Shown: piece after piece, positions 32,957 to 41,055 of the stretch
Position numbering within the stretch: position 1 is the stretch's first letter
Layout: every line of letters starts with the position of its first letter
Assembly (NCBI GenBank): GCA_039812685.1
Contig: JBDIBB010000021.1
Span: forward strand, 1 to 42,029
From: JBDIBB01 sp039812685
GTDB taxonomy: Bacteria; Acidobacteriota; Vicinamibacteria; Vicinamibacterales; JAFNAJ01
Direction: 5' to 3'
DNA: 42,029 bases
Notes under the pieces: generated by a model
Seen by the model: the letters and a program-made list of their open reading frames with translations, nothing else
What the model was told of the DNA's origin: nothing
The model's database searches: none
Made by a program: the position numbers and the translations under genes

Positions 32957-34948
32957 ATGGAGCTCGCCCGCCCCGAGACCACCCGACTGCCCGAGAACGC
33001 CTATCGCCGGCTGAAGCCCGACGAGATCTACCAGCCGCTGGTGCCCGCCCCGTCGCCACAGCGCGAGGCCACCGCCTACAGCCTGGCGTTCGGCCTCGCG
33101 CTGTGCGCGGTGTTCACCGTCGCCTCGGCCTACTCGGGGCTGAAGGTGGGGCAGGTGATGGAGGCGTCGATCCCCATCTCCATCCTCGCCATCGGGCTCT
33201 CGCGCGCCCTCAACGCGACGCTGCTCCAGAACGTCATCCTCACCAACATCGGCGGTACCTCGGGCGCCGTCGTGGCCGGCGCCATCTTCACGCTGCCGGC
33301 CCTCTACATCCTCGAGCTGCAGCCGCACCCGCTGCAGACCGTGTTCATCTGCCTGGCCGGCGGGTCGCTCGGCGTCCTCTTCCTGATCCCGCTGCGCCGC
33401 TACTTCGTGCGCGAGACGCATGGCGAACTGCCGTACCCGGAGGCCACCGCCATCACCGAGGTGCTCGTCACCGGCGAGCGCGGCGGCTCGCAGGCGCGGC
33501 TCCTGCTGCAGGCGACGGCGCTCGCCGGCGTCTACGACTTCCTGGTCACCACCTTCCACGTCTGGCGCGAGTACGTGAACCTGCGCTTCGTGCCGCTGGT
33601 CGACAGCCTCTACGTCCGCGGCCGGATGGCGATCAGCTTCGACGCCGTGGCCTTCATCCTCGGCCTCGGCTACGTGATGGGGCTGCGGTCGTCGATGGTG
33701 CTGGTGGCCGGCGGGGTGCTGTCGAACTTCGTCGTGGTGCCGCTGATCTGGATGTTCGGCCAGCACATGGGCGAGGTGGCGGTCTACCCGGCGACGATCC
33801 CGATCGCGCAGATGGATCCCGGGCAGATCTTCCGCGCCTACGCGCGCTTCGTCGGCGTGGGCGCCATCGCGACGGCAGGGCTCTTCGGCATCGCGAAGTC
33901 GCTGCGGGTGGTGTTCGGCAGCTTCTCGATCGCGGCCCGCGCCTTCCGGCGCGGCGAGCCGCACGACGCGATCCGCACCGACACCGATCTCCGCTTCCCC
34001 GTCCAGCTCGCCGGCATCGTCATCTCGGCGGTGGCCGTGGCGATCTTCTTCGGGACGCTGTCGCCCACGATTCCCCACATCCTGCTCGGGCTCGGCCTGA
34101 CGCTCGTCTTCTCGTTCTTCTTCGCCTCGGTGGCGGCCAACGCCATCGCCACGACCGCGCGCAACCCCGTCTCGGGCATGACGATGCTGACGATCATCAT
34201 CTCGGCGGTGGTGCTGCTGCGGTTCGGCGTGTCGGGGACCAGCGGCATGTTCTTCCTGACGGCCATCGCCGGCATGGTGTGCACGGCGCTCTCGGTGTCG
34301 GGGCAGACGATCACCGACCTGAAGACCGGCTACTGGCTCGGGTCGACGCCCGTCGTGCAGGAGCGGGTGAAGTTCCTCGGCGTGGCGGTGTCGGCCGTGG
34401 CGGCGGCGCTGACCATCGCGGTGCTGGCGAAGGTGTATCAGTTCGGCGAGGCGCTACCGGGCGATGCGCGCGAGGTGCTGGCCGCGCCGCAGGCCTCGAT
34501 CATGAAAGCGCTGATCGAGGGCTTCATGAGCCAGCAGCCCGTCGCCACGATCCTCTTCGCCACCGGCGCGCTGACGACCGTGGCGATGGAGATGGTGGGT
34601 GTGCCGGCGCTGGTGTTCGCGCTCGGCATGTACCTGCCGCTCGAGCTCAACCTGCCGGCGCTGGCCGGCGGCGTCCTCTCGCACTACGTGAACCGCCGCG
34701 CCGACGACAGCGGCGAGGACGGGCGCGGCATCCGCGAGCGCGGCGTGATCGTCGCCTCGGGCTTCATGGCGGGCGGTGCGCTCGGCGGCGTGTTCGGCGC
34801 GGGCCTGCGCCTGTTCCCCTGGTTCACCGAGGATCTGATCCGGACGCCGTTCTTCGACAACGAGCCGGTGTCGCAGATGGTGTCGATCGTCGGCTTCTCG
34901 CTGTTCTGCGTCTACCTGTGGCGCCGGGCGAACAGCAGGGCGGCGTAG
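32957..34948 (+). CDS. OPT-family oligopeptide transporter
   Basis: Inner-membrane secondary transporter of 663 residues with about 14-16 hydrophobic helices. Family features include the first-helix block AFGLALCAVFTVASAYSGLKVGQVMEAS, the NIGGTSGAVVAGAIFTLPALYI stretch, the GELPYPEATAITEVL loop and the SGMTMLTIIIS segment. Prokaryotic OPT proteins move small peptides or metal chelates, driven by protons. The ATG at 32957 follows a GGGAG Shine-Dalgarno; the frame is open further upstream but without protein-like character. It lies 97 bp after the kinase-like gene and is convergent with the penicillin-acylase gene, so uptake of peptides may connect with the nearby exported hydrolases (inference). 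Confidence 0.92.
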   Translation: MELARPETTRLPENAYRRLKPDEIYQPLVPAPSPQREATAYSLAFGLALCAVFTVASAYSGLKVGQVMEASIPISILAIGLSRALNATLLQNVILTNIGGTSGAVVAGAIFTLPALYILELQPHPLQTVFICLAGGSLGVLFLIPLRRYFVRETHGELPYPEATAITEVLVTGERGGSQARLLLQATALAGVYDFLVTTFHVWREYVNLRFVPLVDSLYVRGRMAISFDAVAFILGLGYVMGLRSSMVLVAGGVLSNFVVVPLIWMFGQHMGEVAVYPATIPIAQMDPGQIFRAYARFVGVGAIATAGLFGIAKSLRVVFGSFSIAARAFRRGEPHDAIRTDTDLRFPVQLAGIVISAVAVAIFFGTLSPTIPHILLGLGLTLVFSFFFASVAANAIATTARNPVSGMTMLTIIISAVVLLRFGVSGTSGMFFLTAIAGMVCTALSVSGQTITDLKTGYWLGSTPVVQERVKFLGVAVSAVAAALTIAVLAKVYQFGEALPGDAREVLAAPQASIMKALIEGFMSQQPVATILFATGALTTVAMEMVGVPALVFALGMYLPLELNLPALAGGVLSHYVNRRADDSGEDGRGIRERGVIVASGFMAGGALGGVFGAGLRLFPWFTEDLIRTPFFDNEPVSQMVSIVGFSLFCVYLWRRANSRAA

Positions 34949-34976
34949 CCGGTCGCCGGCCGGGGCCGCCAGGACG

Positions 34977-37244
34977 TCACCGTCCCGGCGAATAGGTCCG
35001 TTCCGCGTTGGCGGCCACCTCCTCGCGCGTGAACCACGCGGGGCGCAGCTCGTGGCGTGCGAAGAGCGCCAGCTGATCGCGGCTGTGTGGTGACGCATCG
35101 TCACTGGACTGCCCGTAGGCGAGCACCGACCATGCGCGCACGGGCTTCGACAGCTGCACCAGCAGGATCCAGGCGTCGCCGGTGCCGGCCAGCGGCGGGC
35201 GCGCACCGCCGGCCGGCGCGCCCGTGTGGCCGGCCACGAGCTGGCCATCCGGCTGCTCGTCGAACCCCACCACGCGGTAGAGGCCGTAGAGGCCCGTGAG
35301 GCCGTCGGCCGGCAGGTCGAGGCCGCGCGCGCGGAAGCGGTGCTCCGCGCCCCAGGCGACGGCGAGGTCGCCGTGGCGTTCCCGCACCTGTCGCGCCGCG
35401 GTCTCCAGGTGCTCCAGCGCGGCGGCCGTGTCGGCGAGTCCGCGCGGCGTCGCCAGCGGACGCGCCGCGTCGAACCCTTCGGCGAATGGCTGATCGCGCC
35501 CCTGGCGATACAGATCCCAGAACCGCTGGAACAGCACCGCCCCGCGGCTGTCGGCCGCGACGCGCTGGTCCCAGGCGCGCAGCACGTCGAGCGCCTCGCG
35601 CAGGTCGGCCGAGGGTGGCTGAGCCGCGGCCGCGGCGGCGAACAGGTCGGGCAGCACGCGCCCGGCCGCGAGCACGCGCGTGTCGTGCTTGGCGTCGAGC
35701 ACGTCGCGCGGCGACCAGCGCGGCCTCGTCTCGAGGTGCTCGAGCGCCACCTGCGGCCGCAGGGCCAGCGGCTCGCGCTCCACCACCGGCGGATAGCGTG
35801 ACGGATCGAGCCGGTCGGTGAGCGAGGTCCACCACGGCGCGTTGTTGGCGTTCTGGACGTAGCCGCCGCGCGGGTTCAGCAGCCGCGGCAGGCTGCGGGC
35901 GTCGTACAGGCCGCGCCAGCGCGCGCCGCGTTCGCCCGCGTCCACGTCGAGCGAGACGTCGAGCGCGGGATCCCGGCGGCGGGGGAGCCGCGCGTTCCAC
36001 CGGTAGAGGATGTTGCCGTCCACGTCGGCGTAGGTGAAGTTCGACATGAACAGCAGTCGCCGGTCGAGCACGCGCTCGTACTGCTCGCGCGACCGCGCGC
36101 GCCACAGGTGGTAGAAGCCCTCGTAGTTGCGCCACGACTCGAGCGCCATCGACCGTATCGTGAACACGTGGGCCGGCGATTCGTGGATGACCGGCGCGCC
36201 GGCGGCGAACGCGAACTCGCGCGTCACCTCCGTCACAGTGCCGTCGGGTTGCCGGACGCCGATCGTGAGGCGGCGTCGCTCGATCGGCCGCGGGCGCCGG
36301 CCGTCCAGGTAATGGCCGGGCCGCGCCGGATCGCGCGCGAACCGGTGGATGTCCTCCTGGTCGGGCGCGTTGTTCGTCTGCACGTACGCCAGCCGGTCGT
36401 TGAAGCCCGCGCGCAGCACCGGGATGCCCACCAGCGTCGACCCGTAGAAGTCGATCTCGCCCGGCACCGTGACGTGCGCCTCCCAGTAGAGCTCCGACCA
36501 CCGCAGGTGCGGGTTGCCGAGCAGCATCGGCACGCCCGTCGTCGTCTTCGATCCGGCGAGCGCGAACGCGTTGGATCCCGCTTCCTCCTCATCCGCTTCG
36601 CCCGCTGCCCGTTCGCCCGCGCCATCGCCGGCGATCGCCGCGCCCGGCGCCGCCGCGGCGGGGTACTTGCGCAGCAGCTCCCGCGTCGGCTCCAGCGCGC
36701 TCACGATCGATCCCATGCGGCCGTAGGCGAGCGGATCGCTCGCCTCGATCGACGGCATCCACGCGGGCACCCGGTCGCGGTTGGAGGCGACGTACGCGTT
36801 GACCCCGCCGGCAAACGCCTGCAGCCACCGGCGGAACCCGTCTCCCACCTCGCGCAGCGCCTCGCGCGCCGCCTCGCGGTTGCGCAGGCGGAGCATCGCG
36901 AAGTCGCGGCCGGCGAATTCCTGCCCGAAGTGGCGGGCCGACTCGCCGCGCGCCGCCAGGTATTTCCGCCCGATTTCCGGCGCGTGATCCTCGGCCATGG
37001 CGTAGCCGAACGCGAAGGCCGCCGCTTCCTCGTCGTGCGCGACGATGTGCGGGACACCGAGCGTGTCGCGGGTGATGGTGACCCGGCTTGCCAGATCGTG
37101 GGCCGCGGGACGATCCCGCGTCGTGACGCCGCGGCCGGCCGCCGTGACGGGGCGCGGGTGCTCGGCCGCGAGCAGGGCGGCGGCGCAGCCGATCAGCGTG
37201 ACGAGGGTGAGGCGGCGGGCGTGCGGTCGGCTGGCTGGTCGCAA
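34977..37244 (-). CDS. Penicillin-acylase-family (S45) N-terminal nucleophile amidase
   Basis: Exported precursor of 755 residues that should self-cleave into alpha and beta chains in the periplasm. A signal peptide covers about 1-36. The alpha region starts VTITRDTLGVPHIVAHDEEAAAFAFGYAMAEDH. The spacer is rich in Ala/Glu (about 195-222). The beta-chain nucleophile is Ser224 in AGSNAFALAGSKTTTG, with the strongly conserved GNPHLRW and NDRLAYVQTNNAPD stretches after it. Related enzymes deacylate beta-lactams or N-acyl-homoserine lactones; the substrate cannot be read here. It is divergent from the MFS gene with 65 bp between starts and convergent with the OPT gene. Confidence 0.92.
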   Translation of the reverse strand: MRPASRPHARRLTLVTLIGCAAALLAAEHPRPVTAAGRGVTTRDRPAAHDLASRVTITRDTLGVPHIVAHDEEAAAFAFGYAMAEDHAPEIGRKYLAARGESARHFGQEFAGRDFAMLRLRNREAAREALREVGDGFRRWLQAFAGGVNAYVASNRDRVPAWMPSIEASDPLAYGRMGSIVSALEPTRELLRKYPAAAAPGAAIAGDGAGERAAGEADEEEAGSNAFALAGSKTTTGVPMLLGNPHLRWSELYWEAHVTVPGEIDFYGSTLVGIPVLRAGFNDRLAYVQTNNAPDQEDIHRFARDPARPGHYLDGRRPRPIERRRLTIGVRQPDGTVTEVTREFAFAAGAPVIHESPAHVFTIRSMALESWRNYEGFYHLWRARSREQYERVLDRRLLFMSNFTYADVDGNILYRWNARLPRRRDPALDVSLDVDAGERGARWRGLYDARSLPRLLNPRGGYVQNANNAPWWTSLTDRLDPSRYPPVVEREPLALRPQVALEHLETRPRWSPRDVLDAKHDTRVLAAGRVLPDLFAAAAAAQPPSADLREALDVLRAWDQRVAADSRGAVLFQRFWDLYRQGRDQPFAEGFDAARPLATPRGLADTAAALEHLETAARQVRERHGDLAVAWGAEHRFRARGLDLPADGLTGLYGLYRVVGFDEQPDGQLVAGHTGAPAGGARPPLAGTGDAWILLVQLSKPVRAWSVLAYGQSSDDASPHSRDQLALFARHELRPAWFTREEVAANAERTYSPGR

Positions 37245-37272
37245 GGCGCGTGTCCCCGGGGGCGAAGACCGC

Positions 37273-37301
37273 TTCCGATGGGCGGCCGATCGTCGTAGAG
37301 T
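37273..37301 (+). promoter_or_regulatory. Candidate promoter of the MFS gene, leaderless
   Basis: TTCCGA (37273-37278) and TAGAGT (37296-37301) with a 17-base spacer. The -10-like box ends 8 bases before the ATG at 37310, and no Shine-Dalgarno is present. The 65-base gap also has to serve the divergent acylase gene. Confidence 0.4.
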
Positions 37302-37309
37302 CTACCGCC

Positions 37310-38605
37310 ATGTCCCACACCGGCACGCCGGACGCACGCGATGGACGGCCCGCCCTGACCCGCTGGCTGGTGCTGGCCTTCGTCAGCCTGGCGATGTTCG
37401 GCAACTACTACGTCTTCGACGCCCTGAACCCGGTGGGGCCGCTGCTCGAGTCCCAGCTCGGGTTCAGCCAGGCGCAGATCGGCCTGCTCGACACCGCCTA
37501 CAACGTGGCCGCGCTCGTCATCCTGCTGGCGGGCGGCGTGATCATCGACCGCGCGGGCACCCGGCGCGCGATGATCGGGTTCGGCGCCGTCGCGGCGCTC
37601 GGCGGCGCGATCATCGCCGTCGGATCGGGACCGCTGGCGATGGCCGCCGGCCGCTTCGTGCTGGGCCTCGGATCCGAGCCGATGATCGTGGCGGCGACCA
37701 CCGTGCTCGGCCGCTGGTTCAAGGGCCGGGAGCTCGGCTTCGCGATGGGGATCAACCTCACGATCGCGCGCCTCGGGTCGGTGGCTGCCGACAACTCGCC
37801 CAACCTCGCGCCCGGCCTGTTCCACTCGTGGCAGCCGCCGCTGCTGCTGGCCGCCGCCTTCGGCGGCCTCTGCATCGTCGGCGGCGTGGTCTACGCCGCG
37901 ATCGAGCGGCGTGCCCAGCGCCGCGGCGGCATCGACACCTCGGTCACCACCGACAAGCTCGTGCCCGGCGACCTGGTGCGCTTCGACCGCACCTACTGGT
38001 ACGTGGTGGGGCTGTGCGTCACCTTCTACGCCGCGATCTTCCCGTTCCGGCGCTTCGCCAACATCTTCTTCGTGGACGCCCATGGCGCGAGCCCCGAGCA
38101 GGCTGCCTTCCTCAACGGCCTGCTGCCGCTGACGGCGATGGTCGCCACCCCCGTGTTCGGGCTGATCGTCGATCGGATCGGGCGGCGGGCGCTGCTGATG
38201 ACGCTCGGTTCGCTGCTGCTGGTTCCCGCCTTCCTGCTGATGGCGCACTCGGGCCTGCCGCTGGGCGTGCCCGTGGCGATGCTCGGCCTGTCGTTCTCGC
38301 TCGTGCCCGCGATCCTCTGGCCGTCGGTGGCCTATCTCGTCGACGAGAAGCGGCTTGGCACCGCGTACGCCCTGATGACGTTCTGCCAGCAGATCGGCTG
38401 GGCGGCGATGTCGTGGGCGGTCGGGCGCGCCAACGACGTGTCGGCGGCCAGTGCCTCCAATCCCGGCGGCTACGATCCCGGCATGTGGATGTTCGCGGCG
38501 CTCGGGTTCCTCGGCCTCTCGTTCTCCGCGCTGCTCTGGCGTGCCGAGACCCGTCCGGGCGCGCACGGGCTCGAGACAATCGTGGTCACGCGCCCTTCCC
38601 CGTAG
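37310..38605 (+). CDS. Major facilitator superfamily transporter (MFSD1-like)
   Basis: Twelve-helix inner-membrane transporter of 431 residues. The first helix starts RWLVLAFVSLAMFGNYYVFD. The MFS loop 2-3 motif appears as GGVIIDRAGTRRAMIGFG, and the second half repeats it as GLIVDRIGRRALLMTLGS. It resembles the MFSD1-type branch through FDALNPVGPLLESQLGFSQ and EPMIVAATTVLGRWFKGRE. Substrate is unknown; short peptides are a possibility for that branch. The ATG at 37310 is chosen since upstream residues are not protein-like and the promoter lies between. The TAG stop codon is the beginning of a family A repeat copy. Confidence 0.9.
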   Translation: MSHTGTPDARDGRPALTRWLVLAFVSLAMFGNYYVFDALNPVGPLLESQLGFSQAQIGLLDTAYNVAALVILLAGGVIIDRAGTRRAMIGFGAVAALGGAIIAVGSGPLAMAAGRFVLGLGSEPMIVAATTVLGRWFKGRELGFAMGINLTIARLGSVAADNSPNLAPGLFHSWQPPLLLAAAFGGLCIVGGVVYAAIERRAQRRGGIDTSVTTDKLVPGDLVRFDRTYWYVVGLCVTFYAAIFPFRRFANIFFVDAHGASPEQAAFLNGLLPLTAMVATPVFGLIVDRIGRRALLMTLGSLLLVPAFLLMAHSGLPLGVPVAMLGLSFSLVPAILWPSVAYLVDEKRLGTAYALMTFCQQIGWAAMSWAVGRANDVSAASASNPGGYDPGMWMFAALGFLGLSFSALLWRAETRPGAHGLETIVVTRPSP

Positions 38606-38715
38606 AGCGCGGGTTGCCCGGATCAACATGAGCAACCTGCGCGTTGACGCGGGTTGCTCCCCCTCTCGTAGAGCGCGGGTTGCTCGGATTGGCATGAGCA
38701 ACCTGCGCGTTGACG
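38602..38715 (+). repeat. Palindromic repeat family A, doublet after the MFS gene
   Basis: Two copies, 38602-38650 and 38668-38715, each running GTAGAGCGCGGGTTGC, a 12-base loop, GAGCAACCTGCGCGTTGACGC. A partial copy (GCGGGTTGCTCC) links them. They are inverted relative to the 15168-15248 doublet. The first copy contains the TAG stop of the MFS gene, exactly as the other doublet does for the SpoIIE-type gene. The second copy abuts the pglW relic. Confidence 0.85.
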
Positions 38716-39428
38716 CTCGCGTCACTGCTGGCGCCCCTCGAACGGCGCGAGAGCGTTCGGTTGCCGTTCATCGAGGTGCTCGTGTTCTGCTCGGCTGCCG
38801 GCCTGGGATTGCGCCTTCCCCCCAACCTGGCGATGCGGGTGTTCGTGCGGGACAGGAGGGCCCCCGATGGCACCGTGACGGCGCCGGGGACCGCCGAGGC
38901 GCTCGCGAACCCGGACTTCGGTCCCAGGCGGACCGATCGCCCCGTCGATAGGACGCTTGCGCAGGCGCTGGTCCGGATGCTCGGTCGCGGCGGCATCTGC
39001 CGGGCGCGCAGCGTGCGCCGCGTGGCGGGTTACAAGCTCGCGACACGCCAGGGCGAAGGGCCGCTCTACGAGGACTTCCTCGCCAGCCACCCCACGCTGC
39101 CGATCAAACGCCGCGTGCGCCTGTTCCCCTACCCTCCGCAGGCGTCGCAGGAGCTGCGACAGACGACGAGGCGGGCGGCCGTGCGCGACACGCGCGACTG
39201 GGCCAGGCTGTGCGAGCTGGTGCAGCTCTCGCTGCCGGGCCTCGCCGGGGAGCTGCCGCGAACGGGGCCGCCGGCACTGCTCACGTCCGCCGGCATGCTG
39301 GCGCGTTACGGCCAGGTGCGGTGGGTGAGCGATCTGGCGCTGCAATGCGGTCGCGTCGATGGCCTGCACGGCGCCTGGCTGCTGGTGCCGTGGAAAGACC
39401 CGGGGCAGCCGCCCACGATCGACGGGGG
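38716..39428 (+). pseudogene. pglW: pglW relic (BREX type 2 serine/threonine kinase), truncated and internally deleted
   Basis: An open frame whose residues look like discontinuous parts of PglW. The first part (from LPFIEVLVFCSAAGLGLRLP and VFVRDRR) matches the region between the NERD nuclease-like domain and the kinase. The next (VAGYKL, LYEDFLASHPTLPIKRRVRLF) matches the start of the kinase N-lobe. The last (ALLTSAGMLARYGQVRW, GAWLLVPWKDPGQPPTIDG) matches the family's C-terminal end. The NERD domain, most of the kinase and a long middle segment are absent, so about 240 codons remain of a protein normally well over 1000. The 5' side is replaced by a family A repeat and the 3' end runs into a tandem repeat array. 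The assignment comes from remembered family patterns; a profile search would settle it. Confidence 0.65.
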
Positions 39429-39458
39429 TGGTCGCCCACGACGACGGGGTGGTCGATT

Positions 39459-39625
39459 GGGCGGCCGCGGGGCGGCGTGGGCGGCCGCGGGGCGGCGTGG
39501 GCGGCCGCGGGGCGGATTGGGCGGCCGCGGGGCGGATTGGGCGGCCACGGGGCGGATTGGGCGGCCACGGGGCGGATTGGGCGGCCACAAGGGCGGATTG
39601 GGCGGCCACAAGGGCCGCCCCTACG
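39459..39625 (+). repeat. Tandem array of eight roughly 20-bp units ending in an intact family B palindrome
   Basis: Head-to-tail units of 20 bases start at 39459, 39479, 39499, 39519, 39539 and 39559; a 21-base unit starts at 39579 and a last one at 39600. Units 1-4 read GGGCGGCCGCGGGGCGG plus CGT or ATT; units 5-6 have CCAC in place of CCGC; unit 7 has CCACAAGGG. The series grades toward the complete palindromic repeat at 39600-39624. Each unit therefore resembles the left half of that palindrome. There are no unique spacers, so it is not a CRISPR array. It lies just 3' of the RAYT gene. Confidence 0.9.
39600..39624 (+). repeat. Family B palindromic repeat (REP-like), copy 1
   Basis: A 25-base unit with 8-bp perfect arms GGGCGGCC and GGCCGCCC around ACAAG, followed by CTAC. 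It terminates the tandem array and contains the stop codon of the minus-strand RAYT gene (39621-39623). Confidence 0.9.
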
Positions 39626-40118
39626 GTTTGTCCCAATTCGCGGGGTTGTCGATGATGTATCGCCGGATCCGATCGAGGTCGGCCGCATCACGGACGACGT
39701 GGTCGTGGTAATCGCGTTGCCACAGGTGTTGCGTGAACGGCGGCCAACCGGATTGGCGGACCCCACGGATGTATCCCACGGTGGTGATCGATTTGAATGC
39801 CCCCACGATGTCCCCCAGCGTAGGGGCGGCCCTTGTGGCCGCCCACTCCCATTCGCGCAGCACCAGGATCACATGCACATGGTCCGGCATGACCACCGAC
39901 GTATCCACCCCGCTGTGCGCGAATCTCACGGGGAGCGAGGCCAGCCCATCGGCGATCATGCGACCCGCATCGTTGGGCACGAATCGTCCATCCGTGATCG
40001 TGCCGAACAGGCGGCGGCGTTCGTGGGTATCCACCGTCACGAAATACGCGCCCGGCGACGAGTAGTCGTGGCCACGCAGGCGGTGGGGTCGCCGGCAGTG
40101 CCACGGGTCCATCACCAT
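39621..40118 (-). CDS. REP-associated tyrosine transposase (RAYT, Y1/IS200-like fold)
   Basis: Single-strand DNA transposase-like protein of 165 residues, the usual family size. The HUH motif is His80-Val-His82 in MPDHVHVILVL. The catalytic tyrosine is Tyr154 in RRYIIDNPANW. Other family marks are SSPGAYFVTVDTHERRRLFG near the N-terminus and GDIVGAFKS and QRDYHDHVVRD in the middle. All key residues are present, so it looks functional. Two oddities: a family B repeat lies in frame inside the gene and encodes residues 92-100 (WAATRAAPT) between the HUH strand and the next helix, and the stop codon lies in another copy of the same repeat. RAYTs are thought to mobilise or process such palindromes. 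It sits between the pglW and pglX relics, in opposite orientation. Confidence 0.92.
   Translation of the reverse strand: MVMDPWHCRRPHRLRGHDYSSPGAYFVTVDTHERRRLFGTITDGRFVPNDAGRMIADGLASLPVRFAHSGVDTSVVMPDHVHVILVLREWEWAATRAAPTLGDIVGAFKSITTVGYIRGVRQSGWPPFTQHLWQRDYHDHVVRDAADLDRIRRYIIDNPANWDKP
39820..39844 (-). repeat. Family B palindromic repeat, copy 2, inside the RAYT gene
   Basis: Exact 25-base match, on the minus strand, to the copy at 39600-39624. It is read through in frame by the RAYT gene without a stop codon. Confidence 0.9.
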
Positions 40119-40148
40119 GCCTCATGATGGCATCGTCACCGTGATTCC

Positions 40149-40990
40149 ATGATCGACGCTCCCCGCCTCTTCGGCGACCTCACCGCGGAACCTTCTAGAG
40201 GTCCGGATGGGCGGCCACAAGGGCTGCCCCTGCTCAGGCAACTCGAGGCCGACCTGCGAGCGCAGCTCGACGCGCGAGGACGTCCGCGTGCGGCTGCAGG
40301 AGGAGTACGACGCCGCCCGCCGCGTGGAGCGCACGGTGGTTACCTTCGAGGCCTGGGCGAAGACCCCGTCACGCAGGCCGCCGTCGCCTGGGTGCTCGGC
40401 ACCGTGTTCGTCCGCTTCTTCGAGGACAACGGCCTGGTGTGGTCCGCGATCCTCGATCAGATCGACCGCGTGGACTCCGAGAGCGCGTTCGTCAGCGTGC
40501 GCGACCTGGAGCAGCCGTCGCTACACTCGCACCCTGGGAGCATTGGTGGGGGCGGTGCGGCGGAGCTGAAGGAGTTGCTGGACGAGAGGCGGGAGAAGAC
40601 GCTCGGGGAGGTGGTCGAGGCGATAGGGCGAACCATGGTGGTCGGAGACGACGACGTGTGGATGGCTGATGCGATTCCCGCCAAGCATTACCGGGTTGAC
40701 GCCTGGGCCATCTCGTTCGCGATGGGTGAAGACGTACGAGATTGGCGGCTGGACTCCAGCGTCTGTGCGATCTATCCGTACTCCCCCTCTCCATCGCCTT
40801 CGCCTTCGTCGCCACCCACAACCACTTCGTGCTGGAGCGCGGCGCCGAGCGCGCCGCAGACCTCACGCCCGTCCTCACCTGGGCAGGCTGGGACCACGCG
40901 CAGCAGGCGCAGGCGCTGGGGCTGACGCTGGACCAGGTGCTGGCGTGGGCGCCGGCGGGGGGGCCGGCCGCGGCAGGGGAGCGCGACAGG
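40149..40990 (+). pseudogene. pglX: pglX relic (BREX type 2 adenine-specific DNA methyltransferase), frameshifted and internally deleted
   Basis: Pieces of PglX lie in three frames. From the ATG at 40149: MIDAPRLFGDL then LLRQLEADLRAQLD. One frame over, around 40272-40365: VRLQEEYDAARRVERTVVTFEAW. Back in the first frame: EDPVTQAAVAWVLGTVFVRFFEDNGLVW, which is the characteristic BREX-2 PglX N-terminal block, followed by target-recognition-region-like sequence with MGEDVRDWRLDSSVCAIYPY. A third frame from about 40787 gives LSIAFAFVATHNHFVLERG and then PVLTWAGWDHAQQAQAL, which are C-terminal PglX blocks. The methyltransferase catalytic core between them is gone. Under 850 bases remain of a gene normally about 3.6 kb. 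A family B repeat interrupts the 5' part. The order pglW then pglX fits BREX type 2. Confidence 0.8.
40209..40233 (+). repeat. Family B palindromic repeat, copy 3, inside the pglX relic
   Basis: A 25-base copy with two mismatches (GGGCTGCCCCTGC at its right side). It lies in frame in the 5' part of the pglX relic and encodes residues between LTAEPSRGPD and LLRQLEADL. Confidence 0.85.
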
Positions 40991-41020
40991 AAGGTAGATG
41001 AGGTCGTTTCAGAACGCCCG

Positions 41021-41050
41021 TTGGTAACTTGCATTGATACAAGTTAATAT
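41021..41050 (+). promoter_or_regulatory. Candidate promoter and operator palindrome of the Fic gene
   Basis: TTGGTA (41021-41026) and TAATAT (41045-41050) form -35-like and -10-like boxes with an 18-base spacer. A perfect inverted repeat, 7-bp arms TAACTTG and CAAGTTA around CATTGATA, spans 41025-41046 and so fills the spacer. The ATG at 41056 is 5 bases past the -10 box with no Shine-Dalgarno. The stretch is clearly more AT-rich than its surroundings. A repressor bound to the palindrome would block polymerase. Confidence 0.6.
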
Positions 41051-41055
41051 CTTGC

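Noticed and set aside
39459..39625. CRISPR array
   Set aside because: The units are about 20 bp, directly abutting, with no unique spacers and no cas genes nearby.
38710..39711. Intact 333-residue gene
   Set aside because: It starts with a TTG inside a repeat, contains discontinuous PglW-like blocks and ends by translating the tandem array into Gly/Arg repeats. It is better read as a relic.
40149..40925. Intact 258-residue gene
   Set aside because: PglX-like blocks switch frame at about 40272, 40366 and 40787, so the continuous frame is not the ancestral protein.
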